DNA of 13,116 bases from Desulfuromonadaceae bacterium UBA2294 (GCA_002345625.1 DDWE01000128.1:1-13116), one strand, 5' to 3'. Shown: positions 1-7,143, counted from the stretch's first letter. Notes: generated by a model not told the origin, from the letters alone. A program made the numbers and translations.

Positions 1-5
1 GTCGC

Positions 6-27
6 CTGGCGGGGCGAGTCCCGCCGG
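6..27. other. GC-rich hairpin at window edge
   Basis: GGCGGG (8-13) pairs with CCCGCC (20-25) around a 6-nt loop, and the stem can extend to 6/27. Only three T residues follow, so it is a weak terminator candidate or the end of a repeat lying outside the window. Apart from this hairpin I see no gene, RNA or clear promoter in 1-214. Confidence 0.3.
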
Positions 28-214
28 TTTCCCAGCCTTTCAAATCACAATCGACAAATCAAAACCCGGGAAGCCCGCCTTCGCCAAGATCCATGACGTA
101 GGATAGACAACCGCCGGTTCCACCTGAACTTCTAAAAACATCCAGCACACAGATCACGTTTTTGTGGTTAACTTTGGGTACAAAAGCAGACCAGAAAGAA
201 GACGGGAGGGAAAC

Positions 215-670
215 ATGACCGCGTTGCCCTTGGATAGCATCTGCCAGCAAATCATCGAGGCCCCGGCCGAAGCAATCCTGGTCTCCGACCCGGCCGGCAG
301 CATCACCTTCTGGAACGCCGGCGCCGAACGGATCTTCGGGTTTACCCCCGAGGAGGCCCTCGGCCAATCCCTCGACCTGATCATCCCGCAACCGATGCAA
401 AAACGGCACTGGGACGGTTATCATCGGGTGATGGCCGGCGCCGCCAGCCGCTACGCGGCCGGTGACCTGCTGCGGGTCCCGGCCCTGCGCAAGGACGGAC
501 AGCGCATCTCCTGCCAGTTTTCCATCGTCCCGCTGCATGACACCGATGGTCAACTCGCCGGCATGGCGGCGGTTCTACGCGATGTCACCGCCGACTGGGA
601 ACGCGAGCAGGCGCTGCGTGCCCGCGTGCGTGAGCTGGAAAAGGATCTGGAAACGCCAACAAAAAATTAA
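215..670 (+). CDS. Small single-domain PAS protein
   Basis: This 151-residue soluble protein is one PAS sensor domain (about residues 9-125) followed by a short charged helical tail (126-147), probably a coiled coil for dimerisation. PAS hallmarks visible are ILVSDPAGSITFWN, the helix FGFTPEEALGQ, and a C-terminal strand ending VLRDVTADWERE. The region GDLLRVPALRKDGQRIS is typical of a PAS subfamily found in many proteobacterial signalling proteins. No kinase, GGDEF or HTH output domain is present, so it must act through a partner or as a stand-alone sensor; the ligand cannot be read from sequence. The ATG at 215 is chosen because GGGAGGG lies just upstream (204-210); an in-frame upstream GTG at 164 has no such site. 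It converges on prfC. Confidence 0.8.
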   Translation: MTALPLDSICQQIIEAPAEAILVSDPAGSITFWNAGAERIFGFTPEEALGQSLDLIIPQPMQKRHWDGYHRVMAGAASRYAAGDLLRVPALRKDGQRISCQFSIVPLHDTDGQLAGMAAVLRDVTADWEREQALRARVRELEKDLETPTKN

Positions 671-676
671 GCCCCT

Positions 677-818
677 GTTTCCGAGTCGAAAACGAGGCGT
701 TTTTCTTGGTGGCAAGGAAAACAAGAAATCGAGCCTAAGGCGTACATCGGTACGCCGCACAAGCGATTTTGCAGTTTGACGCTGTCACGGAGGAAAAGAA
801 CCGTTTTCGGGCGGAAAC
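677..818. repeat. 142-bp palindromic intergenic element (family A)
   Basis: The element fills the gap between the convergent PAS gene and prfC. The outer arms match as GTTTCCG (677-683) with CGGAAAC (812-818) and GAAAACG (688-694) with CGTTTTC nearby on the right arm. A second stem pairs AAATCG (726-731) with CGATTT (764-769). The centre is a perfect hairpin, GGCGTAC (739-745) and GTACGCC (750-756), with a 4-nt loop. The last base belongs to the prfC stop codon. It can serve as a bidirectional transcript end. Its plan resembles the 119-bp repeats further on (GCAAGG block, GGCGTA hairpin, ACGC block). Confidence 0.75.
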
Positions 819-2401
819 TAGTTGTGTTCCCGCGCTTTAACGAAGGTGATCCCCGGCCACTGTTCGGCGACATGCCCCAGCCGCCATTCGGATGAGGCGA
901 GATAGGTCAGGTTCCCTTCGGCATCGTGAGCCAGGGCGGCCTGGTTCCGTTTTTCAAACTCGGCCAGCTTCTTCTTGTCCTCCGCCTCGACCCAGCGCGC
1001 CGTGGCATAATCGACCCCCTCGTAAATCGCATCGACCCCGTACTCGTTCTTGAGCCGCGACATGGTGACGTCAAACTGTAGCACCCCCACCGCGCCGAGA
1101 ATCCAGTCGGCACCAAGCAGCGGCCGAAACACCTGCACCGCCCCCTCTTCCGAGAGCTGGGTCAACCCCTTCTCCAGCTGCTTCATCTTCAGCGGGTTCT
1201 TCAGTCGCACCCGGCGGAAATGTTCCGGGGCGAAGTTGGGGATACCGGTGAACTTGAGCGGTTCCTTGTCGGAAAAGGTATCACCGATCTTGATCGTGCC
1301 GTGGTTATGAATGCCGATAATATCCCCGGGCCAGGCCTCGTCGATATTGGTGCGGTCCTGAGCCATGAAGATGGTGGCATTGGGAAAAGAGACCTCGCGA
1401 TTGATGCGATGGTGGCGCACCTTCATCCCCCGGGTGAACTTGCCGGAACAGATGCGCAAAAAAGCGATGCGGTCGCGATGCGCCGGATCCATATTTGCCT
1501 GGATCTTAAAGACGAAGCCGGAAAAAGCGTCTTCATCCGGAGCGACCATGCGCGTGACCGTCGCGCGCGGCGCCGGTGGCGGTGCCAGTTCGACGAAGGC
1601 ATCGAGCATTTCGCGCACCCCGAAATTGTTCACCGCGCTGCCGAAGAAGACCGGCGTCTGGTTGGCCTTGAGGTAATCATCGAGAGAGAACGGATTGGCC
1701 GCTCCTTCGAGCAGTTCGATATCAGCGCGCAGTTCATCGGCCTGGCTGCCGAGGAGCTCGTCGAGGCGCGGATCGGAAAGATCGGCGAAACTCAGCACCT
1801 CCTGGTTGCGCACCTCGGCACCGGGGGTAAACAGGTTGAGCTGCTTCTTGTAGAAATTGTAGACCCCCTTGAAGCGCTTGCCCATACCGATCGGCCAGGC
1901 CATGGGGGCACACTCGATCTGCAGTGTCTCCTCGATATCGGCCATGATGTCGAGGGGGGACATCCCCTCGCGGTCGAGCTTGTTGACAAAGGTCAGCACC
2001 GGCGTATTGCGCATGCGGCAGACTTCCATCAACTTCTTGGTCTGGGTTTCGACCCCCTTGGCGCTGTCGATGACCATCAGCGCTGAGTCGACAGCCGTCA
2101 GCACCCGGTAGGTATCTTCAGAGAAGTCCTGGTGACCGGGGGTGTCGAGCAGGTTGATCTCGTAGTCGCGGTAGTCGAACTTCATCACCGAGCTGGTGAC
2201 CGAGATGCCACGCTCCTGCTCCATCGCCATCCAGTCGCTGGTGGCGTGGCGACTGGCCTTACGCGCCTTGACCGCGCCGGCCATCTGGATAGCACCGCCG
2301 AAAAGAAGCAACTTTTCGGTCAGGGTGGTTTTACCGGCGTCGGGGTGGCTGATAATTCCGAAGGTGCGCCGTCTGGCGACCTCTTTCTGTAACTGATTCA
2401 C
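818..2401 (-). CDS. prfC: Peptide chain release factor 3 (RF3)
   Basis: RF3 is the GTPase that removes RF1/RF2 from the ribosome after peptide release. The 527-residue protein matches the usual family length (about 529). GTPase motifs are visible: G1 SHPDAGKTT (18-26), switch I RGISVTSS (64-71), G3 DTPGH (86-90) and G4 NKLD (140-143). The downstream EF-Tu-like domain 2 and RF3 C-terminal domain run to the end without a break. I place the start at GTG 2401, since AAGGGAG lies 6 nt upstream and the protein then begins NQLQKEVARRRTFGIISHP, as in known RF3. An in-frame ATG at 2443 would add 14 unrelated residues. The gene stands alone with its own promoter (2466-2494). The TAG stop overlaps the end of the palindromic element. 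Confidence 0.96.
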   Translation of the reverse strand: MNQLQKEVARRRTFGIISHPDAGKTTLTEKLLLFGGAIQMAGAVKARKASRHATSDWMAMEQERGISVTSSVMKFDYRDYEINLLDTPGHQDFSEDTYRVLTAVDSALMVIDSAKGVETQTKKLMEVCRMRNTPVLTFVNKLDREGMSPLDIMADIEETLQIECAPMAWPIGMGKRFKGVYNFYKKQLNLFTPGAEVRNQEVLSFADLSDPRLDELLGSQADELRADIELLEGAANPFSLDDYLKANQTPVFFGSAVNNFGVREMLDAFVELAPPPAPRATVTRMVAPDEDAFSGFVFKIQANMDPAHRDRIAFLRICSGKFTRGMKVRHHRINREVSFPNATIFMAQDRTNIDEAWPGDIIGIHNHGTIKIGDTFSDKEPLKFTGIPNFAPEHFRRVRLKNPLKMKQLEKGLTQLSEEGAVQVFRPLLGADWILGAVGVLQFDVTMSRLKNEYGVDAIYEGVDYATARWVEAEDKKKLAEFEKRNQAALAHDAEGNLTYLASSEWRLGHVAEQWPGITFVKAREHN

Positions 2402-2465
2402 GTCTGTCTCCCTTGGGCAGATATGGCCCGGCGCTGTCCACAAAACCGGCTGCGGACGCGGCAGG

Positions 2466-2494
2466 ATGATACGTTACCCCGCCGCGCGGGTCAA
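2466..2494 (-). promoter_or_regulatory. Sigma70-type promoter of prfC
   Basis: On the - strand TTGACC (2494-2489) is separated by 17 bp from TATCAT (2471-2466). Each box matches 5 of 6 consensus bases. The expected transcript start is near 2460, about 60 nt before the GTG start of prfC. Confidence 0.65.
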
Positions 2495-2536
2495 TCCCCT
2501 GCACTGTAAATCCGGTCGAAAACCGCAAAATTATTC

Positions 2537-2565
2537 TTGACAATTATTAATCGGGACACTAGTAT
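2537..2565 (+). promoter_or_regulatory. Sigma70-type promoter of triheme cytochrome 1
   Basis: A perfect -35 box TTGACA (2537-2542) is followed after 17 bp by TAGTAT (2560-2565, 4 of 6 matches). Transcription should start near 2572, giving a leader of about 37 nt before the ATG at 2609. A strong promoter fits an abundant periplasmic cytochrome. Confidence 0.7.
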
Positions 2566-2608
2566 TCACAACGCTTATCAACATCTCAATTCTCATGGAG
2601 GAAAAACA

Positions 2609-2875
2609 ATGAAAAAGCTCGTCATCGCTCTTATGCTGGTCACCTTTGCCGCTACGGCTGCTTTCGCTGTCGACAGCGTCACCTACGAGAACAAGAAGGG
2701 TAACATCACCTTCGACCACAAAAAACATGCCGAAATGGGTTGTGACAAGTGCCACGAAGGCACCCCGGCCAAAATCGATGTCAAAGGCATGAAGCCCGGT
2801 CACGCCCTGTGCAAAGACTGCCACAGCAATACCGACAAGGCCATGGCCAAGTGCGATTACTGCCACAAGAAGTAA
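2609..2875 (+). CDS. Periplasmic triheme cytochrome c7 (PpcA family)
   Basis: The 88-residue precursor has a clear Sec signal peptide (KK, hydrophobic core, AAFA) cleaved near residue 20, leaving about 68 residues, the size of cytochrome c7. Three CXXCH heme sites are present: CDKCH (45-49), CKDCH (68-72) and CDYCH (82-86). By analogy with PpcA, the distal ligands are probably H37 and H40 in FDHKKH and H65 in GHALC, giving three bis-histidine hemes. The mature start VDSVTYENKKGNITFDHKKH strongly resembles the Desulfuromonas acetoxidans c7. Proteins of this family shuttle electrons across the periplasm toward outer-membrane metal reductases. The start is ATG 2609, preceded by GGAGG. The gene has its own promoter and terminator, so it is probably monocistronic. 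The exact paralogue (PpcA to PpcE) cannot be set. Confidence 0.93.
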   Translation: MKKLVIALMLVTFAATAAFAVDSVTYENKKGNITFDHKKHAEMGCDKCHEGTPAKIDVKGMKPGHALCKDCHSNTDKAMAKCDYCHKK

Positions 2876-2897
2876 TGTGCAACAAGTTGTGAATCGC

Positions 2898-2929
2898 AAA
2901 AAGGCCCCGCTTTCGCGGGGCCTTTTTTT
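2898..2929 (+). terminator. Rho-independent terminator after cytochrome 1
   Basis: GGCCCCGC (2903-2910) pairs perfectly with GCGGGGCC (2915-2922) around a TTTC loop. A run of A precedes the stem and seven T follow it, 22 nt after the cytochrome stop codon. Confidence 0.93.
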
Positions 2930-3028
2930 GTGCGGATTTTCGCGTTTCTGACAACACGGTATGTGTGATAGACTGGCGTTCACCCTCGCGACCATCCGTC
3001 ATTTCACTGTCAGCCACGGAGTCACCGC

Positions 3029-3340
3029 ATGAAACAGTGCCTGATTGTCCTGCTAATTCTTTGTGTCTGCAGCGCCTCTGCCGGCGCAGCCGATATCGTC
3101 ACCTACCAAGCGATTGTCGCCAAGAACGATGGCACCAAACAGAGTACAACGGTGCGATTCGATCACGCAGCGCACGCAGGACGCTATGTTGCCGGCAATG
3201 ATTGTGCAGCCTGCCACGCCGGTAAACCGAAAAAAATCGCCATCAACCGCAAAAACGCCCATGCGGATGCCTGCCTAAACTGTCACAAATCTGCCGGCGG
3301 CAGTAAGGCGCCGGTCCTGTGCGCCGACTGCCACAAGTGA
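3029..3340 (+). CDS. Second, divergent periplasmic triheme cytochrome c
   Basis: This 103-residue precursor has an N-terminal signal peptide (about residues 1-21, ending SAGAA) and three heme motifs: CAACH (59-63), CLNCH (82-86) and CADCH (98-102). The paired histidines FDHAAH and the AHADAC histidine sit where c7 cytochromes place their distal ligands, so a c7-like fold is likely. Unlike its neighbour it has a longer loop before the first heme and an AINRKNAHADAC segment closer to Desulfuromonas c7. It is probably a tandem paralogue rather than a recent copy, since sequence outside the heme motifs differs much. The ATG at 3029 follows ACGGAG. It lies beyond the terminator of cytochrome 1 and so needs its own promoter; a poor candidate is CTGACA/TAGACT (2948-2974, spacing 15). 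Confidence 0.88.
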   Translation: MKQCLIVLLILCVCSASAGAADIVTYQAIVAKNDGTKQSTTVRFDHAAHAGRYVAGNDCAACHAGKPKKIAINRKNAHADACLNCHKSAGGSKAPVLCADCHK

Positions 3341-3350
3341 GAGATCGAGC

Positions 3351-3380
3351 CTGCGCAGGGAGAACATTCTCCCTGCGCAG
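3351..3380. terminator. Perfect 14-bp hairpin after cytochrome 2
   Basis: CTGCGCAGGGAGAA (3351-3364) is followed after two bases by its exact reverse complement (3367-3380). It starts 10 nt after the cytochrome 2 stop and ends 43 nt before the ACT-domain gene. There is no T run on either side, so it is not a standard intrinsic terminator. It may stabilise the cytochrome mRNA 3' end or bind a regulator of the next operon. Confidence 0.6.
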
Positions 3381-3423
3381 ACGTTGAATACTGACGGCGC
3401 GACAGCCACCCAAGGAGCCAGCC

Positions 3424-3963
3424 ATGCAACATTTCGCACTGACCATCATCGGTCGTGATCGCCCCGGTATCGTCTCCCAGGTTACCGAAATCCTTTATCG
3501 CACCGGTTGCAATATTGCTGACTCAAGCTGCTCAATACTCGGTGGCCAGTTTGCGATGATTCTGATTATCGCCCATTCCGAAATCGCCGATCGAGACGGC
3601 TTCTGTGGCGCCTTTCTCCCCCTGGAAGAGACCGGGCTCTCGGTCTTTCTGCGCACCTTGAAACCGGGCGGCGAAAAGCATCCGCACATGGAGGGGGAGA
3701 TCTGCCTGATCTCGGTCTACGGCTCGGACAAACCGGGGATCGTCTACCGCGTCTCGCGTGAACTCGGTGAGCGGCAGGTTAATATCACCGACCTCAACAC
3801 CAAGCTGATCGGCACTGAGCAGCGTCCGGTTTATGTCATGATGCTCGAAGCGGTCCTGCCGCCGACCATGGAAATAGATGAAATCAGCCGCATCATGAAC
3901 AACCTCAAGAACGAACTGCAGGTCGACATCTCGGTCCGTTCCATCACCCCGGTTGAGCTGTAA
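3424..3963 (+). CDS. Tandem ACT-domain regulator (GcvR-like)
   Basis: The 179-residue protein consists of two ACT domains. The first (about 1-85) opens ALTIIGRDRPGIVSQVTEIL, and the second (about 95-175) opens ISVYGSDKPGIVYRVSREL. Both carry the D-K/R-PGIV turn where ACT domains bind small ligands, often amino acids. This two-ACT layout is that of GcvR, the glycine-cleavage repressor accessory protein, but no gcv genes or GcvA partner are in the window, so the ligand and target are open. No catalytic or DNA-binding domain is present. The ATG follows AAGGAG (3412-3417) at good spacing. The peptide deformylase starts only 2 nt after its TAA, so the two are almost certainly cotranscribed. Confidence 0.82.
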   Translation: MQHFALTIIGRDRPGIVSQVTEILYRTGCNIADSSCSILGGQFAMILIIAHSEIADRDGFCGAFLPLEETGLSVFLRTLKPGGEKHPHMEGEICLISVYGSDKPGIVYRVSRELGERQVNITDLNTKLIGTEQRPVYVMMLEAVLPPTMEIDEISRIMNNLKNELQVDISVRSITPVEL

Positions 3964-3965
3964 AC

Positions 3966-4466
3966 ATGGCCGTTCGTCCCATCCGCGTCTATCCCGACCC
4001 GATCCTCAAACAGCCCTGCGCCGTCATCGACCATTGCGATGCGAGTGCCGATGCCCTTCTGCAGGACCTCATCGACACCATGCTCGATTCCGGGCATTCG
4101 GTCGGTGTCGCCGCGCCGCAGATCGGCGACAGTCGTCGCGCCGTGGTAGTTGATGTCTCCAAAAGCAAACTTGGCCGCGACAACAATCACGGCCTGCTGA
4201 CCATGATCAATCCGCAGATCATCGACCGCGAGGGGACACACACCATGCGCGAAGGCTGCATGAGCGTACCGGACTACACCGGCAACGTCGAACGCGCCCA
4301 AAGTGTCGTTGTCCAGTTCACTGACCGCGATGGCTGCGAACGCGTCATCCGCACCACTGGTTTCGAGGCGGTCGCCATCCAGCACGAACTCGACCACCTC
4401 GACGGCCTGTTGTTCCTCGACCGGGTTTCAAGCCTGAAGTCCGATGTCTTTCGGCGTAAAGGTTAG
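3966..4466 (+). CDS. def: Peptide deformylase
   Basis: This cytoplasmic metalloenzyme removes the formyl group from the initiator methionine of new proteins. At 166 residues it has the usual bacterial length. All three family motifs are present: motif I VGVAAPQIG (46-54), motif II EGCMS (96-100) with metal ligand C98, and motif III QHELDH (139-144) with metal ligands H140 and H144 and catalytic E141. Motif I differs from the textbook GxGxAAPQ in having Ser45 in place of the first glycine. The protein is otherwise complete, so activity is likely. It follows the ACT gene by 2 nt without a strong ribosome site of its own except AGCTGTAA, suggesting translational coupling. A second def gene may exist elsewhere in the genome, as is common. 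Confidence 0.94.
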   Translation: MAVRPIRVYPDPILKQPCAVIDHCDASADALLQDLIDTMLDSGHSVGVAAPQIGDSRRAVVVDVSKSKLGRDNNHGLLTMINPQIIDREGTHTMREGCMSVPDYTGNVERAQSVVVQFTDRDGCERVIRTTGFEAVAIQHELDHLDGLLFLDRVSSLKSDVFRRKG

Positions 4467-4572
4467 TTACGCGGGGCATAGCCGCCGTGGAAAAGCTGAG
4501 TTCGGGCCTTATCAACATTTTTCTTTGCACCTCCGCGGCTAAAACCCCTTTGCTTTCACAAACGCTCCAGAT

Positions 4573-4614
4573 CAAAAAGGCCGCGCCCCTGACAACAGGA
4601 GAACGGCCTTTTTG
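4573..4614. terminator. Bidirectional terminator between def and hemG
   Basis: CAAAAAGGCCG (4573-4583) pairs with CGGCCTTTTTG (4604-4614) around a 20-nt loop. The A run on one side and the T run on the other let it end transcription from def (+) and from hemG (-), whose stop codon is at 4638. In 4467-4572 I see no gene. Confidence 0.8.
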
Positions 4615-4637
4615 GTATTTCTTACTGAGTCATAATT

Positions 4638-6053
4638 TCAGACGGTGTCGCGCTTCTCGAGGAACCCGACAACCTGTTCGGCAGTCCGGTTGGCCGCATG
4701 GACACAATCGTTGATGCCGATCCCAAAGAAGGCGTTGCCATTGAAGAAGAAACCGGGAATTTTGTGTGCCGCGTCCTGAAGGGCGAGCAGGCGCTGACCA
4801 TGACCACGGGTGTATTGCGGAATGGCATTTTGATGACGGAAAATGCGGACAAAATCAGGAGCAGCATCAATCCCCATGATATCGCGCAGATCGGCCATGA
4901 CGTAATCCTGTACCTTACGATCACTCAGGTCGATGGCAGTCGGGTTGGTCGCGCCGCCCATCATCGATCGCAGCATCACATGCCCTTCCGGGGCCCGCTG
5001 CGGGAAGATGCTCGAATCCCAGAGAGTCCCGAGGATACTGCACCCTTCCTGCTTGGGGATCAGGTAACCGAAGCCGTCGAGGCTGTGAGCGATCTTATCC
5101 CGTTCATAACCGAAACAGACCACATTCATCGGGGCATAAGGGATGGCACGCAATACATCGGCCATGACCACACTCATCTCTTCGAGCATCCCGGCCAGAG
5201 CATAAGCCGGTATCGCAGTCACCACAATATCAGCCGAAAGCTTTTCACCATCCTCCAGTTCCAGGTCGAAACCGTCCGCCGTTTTGTGCAGAGTGGAAAC
5301 CGCCGCCCCGATACGCACGTTACCGCGCAGGGCTGCAGCTGTGGCATCGGTCAACTCCTGCAAACCGGAGGCAAAGGAGGTTAACACGCCGCCGGGACCG
5401 GCGGCACTGGCGACCGATTGGCCGGCCTTGCGCTCGGCCCGTTTCTGCTTTGCCAAGCGAAGCATCGCCCGTAACAAGCCGCCATATTCCTGCTCAAGCT
5501 GGTAGATGCGCGGAAAGCAGCTTTTGACACTCATCGTCTCCGGATCACCGGCAAAGATCCCGCCGACCATGGGTGCGATGAGCTTATCGAGGGCTTCCGC
5601 GCCGAGACGCCGCCGGCCAAACTCACCGAGGGTTTCGTCGCGCTCGTCCTGTCGCTTCGGGACAAAGAATTCGCGGGCAATGCGCAGTTTACCCGGCCAG
5701 GTCATCAACTTCGACTGCAGAAAGGCCGGGCCGTTTTCCGGCAGGCGATGCAGTTCGTTCCCGGAGAAGATGAAGCGCTTGCGGGCATTGTCGTTGGAAC
5801 GAACCAGGCGAGTATCGACGCCGAGTCGATTGCACAGTTCGAGGGTCATCGGCTTGTTATCGAGAAATCCGTTCGGCCCCCATTCACACAGGTAGCCCTC
5901 TTCGCGGATGCTACGCACCTTGCCGCCCAGACGGCGGTTCTTCTCCAGCAACTGCGTCTCTATCGTCAAACCGCGAGAGGCAGCCAGCTGTTCGATGGCA
6001 TAGGCTGTCGACAGACCTGAGATTCCTGCGCCGATGATGGCAATCCGCGTCAT
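4638..6053 (-). CDS. hemG: Protoporphyrinogen oxidase, FAD-dependent (HemY type)
   Basis: The 471-residue flavoprotein oxidises protoporphyrinogen IX to protoporphyrin IX, the step before iron insertion by HemH. The N-terminal FAD Rossmann motif is IIGAGISGLSTAYAIE (6-21), with the following acidic residue at E37 in LLEKN and a GG at 43-44. The C-terminus GNAFFGIGINDCVHAA is the second FAD-contact region of this family. Length and ends match the FAD-type enzymes (named HemY in Bacillus, often hemG in Geobacter annotation), not the small flavodoxin-like HemG of E. coli. I choose ATG 6053 because the FAD fold begins at once (TRIAIIGAG); AGGAA sits very close upstream, so the ribosome site is poor. 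An in-frame TTG at 6092 would add 13 unlike residues. It diverges from the dnaJ-like gene and has its own promoter. Confidence 0.93.
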   Translation of the reverse strand: MTRIAIIGAGISGLSTAYAIEQLAASRGLTIETQLLEKNRRLGGKVRSIREEGYLCEWGPNGFLDNKPMTLELCNRLGVDTRLVRSNDNARKRFIFSGNELHRLPENGPAFLQSKLMTWPGKLRIAREFFVPKRQDERDETLGEFGRRRLGAEALDKLIAPMVGGIFAGDPETMSVKSCFPRIYQLEQEYGGLLRAMLRLAKQKRAERKAGQSVASAAGPGGVLTSFASGLQELTDATAAALRGNVRIGAAVSTLHKTADGFDLELEDGEKLSADIVVTAIPAYALAGMLEEMSVVMADVLRAIPYAPMNVVCFGYERDKIAHSLDGFGYLIPKQEGCSILGTLWDSSIFPQRAPEGHVMLRSMMGGATNPTAIDLSDRKVQDYVMADLRDIMGIDAAPDFVRIFRHQNAIPQYTRGHGQRLLALQDAAHKIPGFFFNGNAFFGIGINDCVHAANRTAEQVVGFLEKRDTV

Positions 6054-6128
6054 TTCCTGCTCGTTTCTCCGGCGGTAAAAAGCACCGGGCAAAGGCGCCG
6101 GACTGCCGCGCCCGGCAAAACTTCGTGC

Positions 6129-6157
6129 ATCTTATCCCAGCCACAGTCATCGGTCAA
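6129..6157 (-). promoter_or_regulatory. Sigma70-type promoter of hemG
   Basis: On the - strand TTGACC (6157-6152) is followed after 17 bp by TAAGAT (6134-6129), matching 5 and 4 of 6 consensus bases. The transcript would start near 6122, about 70 nt before the chosen hemG start. Confidence 0.6.
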
Positions 6158-6193
6158 GAAATCGAATTTACAGGCTTTTCAGCCGGCAAAGGC

Positions 6194-6223
6194 CTTGACG
6201 CCCAGCAGCCGCCACCCTATATT
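6194..6223 (+). promoter_or_regulatory. Overlapping sigma70 and sigma32-like promoter of the dnaJ-like gene
   Basis: TTGACG (6195-6200) and TATATT (6218-6223) are 17 bp apart, a good sigma70 promoter. The same stretch reads CTTGACG (6194-6200), 14 bp, CCCTATAT (6215-6222), which fits the sigma32 heat-shock pattern CTTGAAA / CCCCATNT with 7 of 8 matches in the -10 box. Transcription would start about 30 nt before the ATG. A heat-shock promoter before a DnaJ-family gene makes biological sense. Confidence 0.6.
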
Positions 6224-6261
6224 GATCTGGCAATTTTACCGAACAAGGAGCTTGCCAAAGC

Positions 6262-7143
6262 ATGGCTAAAGATTATTACGTCACCCTCGGCATCGGTCGC
6301 GATGCGACCGCCGATGAGATCAAACGCGAATACCGCAAGCTGGCGCTACTGTATCACCCAGACCGCAACCCGGGCGACGCCAGCGCCGAAGCACGCTTCA
6401 AGGAGATCACCGAGGCCTACGCCGTCCTCTCCGACCCGCAAAAACGCCAGCAGTACGACCAGTTTGGCGACAACGACTTTCACCAGCGCTACAGCAACGA
6501 GGATATTTTCCGTGGTTTTAACGCCAATGACCTGTTTCGCGAATTCGGTTTTGGCGGCGGTGGCGAAGACATGTTCAGCCATCTGTTCGGCGGCGGCGGC
6601 CGCGGTCGCGGCCGACATCCGGCAAAGGGTCCCGATTACAGCCTGAAAATCACTGTACCGTTTCGCATCGCTATCACCGGCGGTGAGCGCCGGATTTCGT
6701 TTCGCGCTGACCGCGGCAGCGAAGAGCTCAATGTCCGCATCCCGCCCGGCACCGAAACCGGTCAACGCCTGCGCGTCGGCGGCAAGGGCGGGCTCGATCC
6801 GGGCGGGGGGAAACCGGGTGACCTGCTGCTCGATGTCCAGGTTGAAAGCGATCCCCTGTTCAGCCGCGACGGCAACGACCTGTCGCTCAATGTCGCCGTT
6901 CCGTTTTCCGGCGCCTGTCTCGGCACCAGCATCGATGTGCAAACTCTGGATGGCAGTAAACGGGTCAAGATCCGCCCCGGCACCGCCGATGGCAGCCGCA
7001 TCCGCCTGCCCGGCTTCGGCGTCCCTGCCCATGGCCGCAAAAAAGCCGGTGATCTGTATGCCATCATCAGCATTGCGGTCCCCAAACATCTCACTGACGA
7101 GCAGAAGTTGCTGCTTGAGCAACTGCGCGAAGCCGGGCTTTAG
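6262..7143 (+). CDS. DnaJ-family co-chaperone without zinc finger (CbpA type)
   Basis: This 293-residue J-domain protein stimulates the ATPase of a DnaK partner and hands it substrates. The J domain (1-70) has the essential HPD at 32-34 and the usual helix II/III sequence. A Gly/Phe-rich linker (about 80-118: FGFGGGGEDMF, FGGGGRGRG) leads to two beta-rich C-terminal substrate domains (about 124-280). No cysteine-rich zinc-finger repeats occur between linker and C-terminal domain, so it is a class B protein like CbpA, not DnaJ itself. The protein ends with a helix, KHLTDEQKLLLEQLREAG, typical of the dimerisation end. The ATG follows AAGGAG (6245-6250) by 11 nt. It has its own promoter and diverges from hemG. 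Whether it also binds curved DNA as CbpA does is unknown. Confidence 0.92.
   Translation: MAKDYYVTLGIGRDATADEIKREYRKLALLYHPDRNPGDASAEARFKEITEAYAVLSDPQKRQQYDQFGDNDFHQRYSNEDIFRGFNANDLFREFGFGGGGEDMFSHLFGGGGRGRGRHPAKGPDYSLKITVPFRIAITGGERRISFRADRGSEELNVRIPPGTETGQRLRVGGKGGLDPGGGKPGDLLLDVQVESDPLFSRDGNDLSLNVAVPFSGACLGTSIDVQTLDGSKRVKIRPGTADGSRIRLPGFGVPAHGRKKAGDLYAIISIAVPKHLTDEQKLLLEQLREAGL

Noticed and set aside
8..25. T-arm of a tRNA at the window start (GCGAGTCCCGCC)
   Set aside because: The pairing does not give a 5-bp stem with a 7-nt TTCRANY loop, and no acceptor end follows.
45..140. Possible cyclic di-GMP (GEMM) riboswitch upstream of the PAS gene
   Set aside because: A few stretches are loosely similar, but the conserved GGACGCAAAG core and a matching pair of stems are missing.
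59..553. Open frame antisense to the PAS gene and its leader
   Set aside because: The opposite strand encodes a clear PAS domain; the antisense product has no recognisable features.
1220..2086. Long open frame (288 codons) antisense to prfC
   Set aside because: It lies opposite a certain gene, has no recognisable domain, and such antisense frames are common in GC-rich coding DNA.
6054..6092. Upstream TTG start for hemG
   Set aside because: It would add 13 charged residues before the FAD motif, has no ribosome site, and other members of the family begin at the position of the ATG at 6053.
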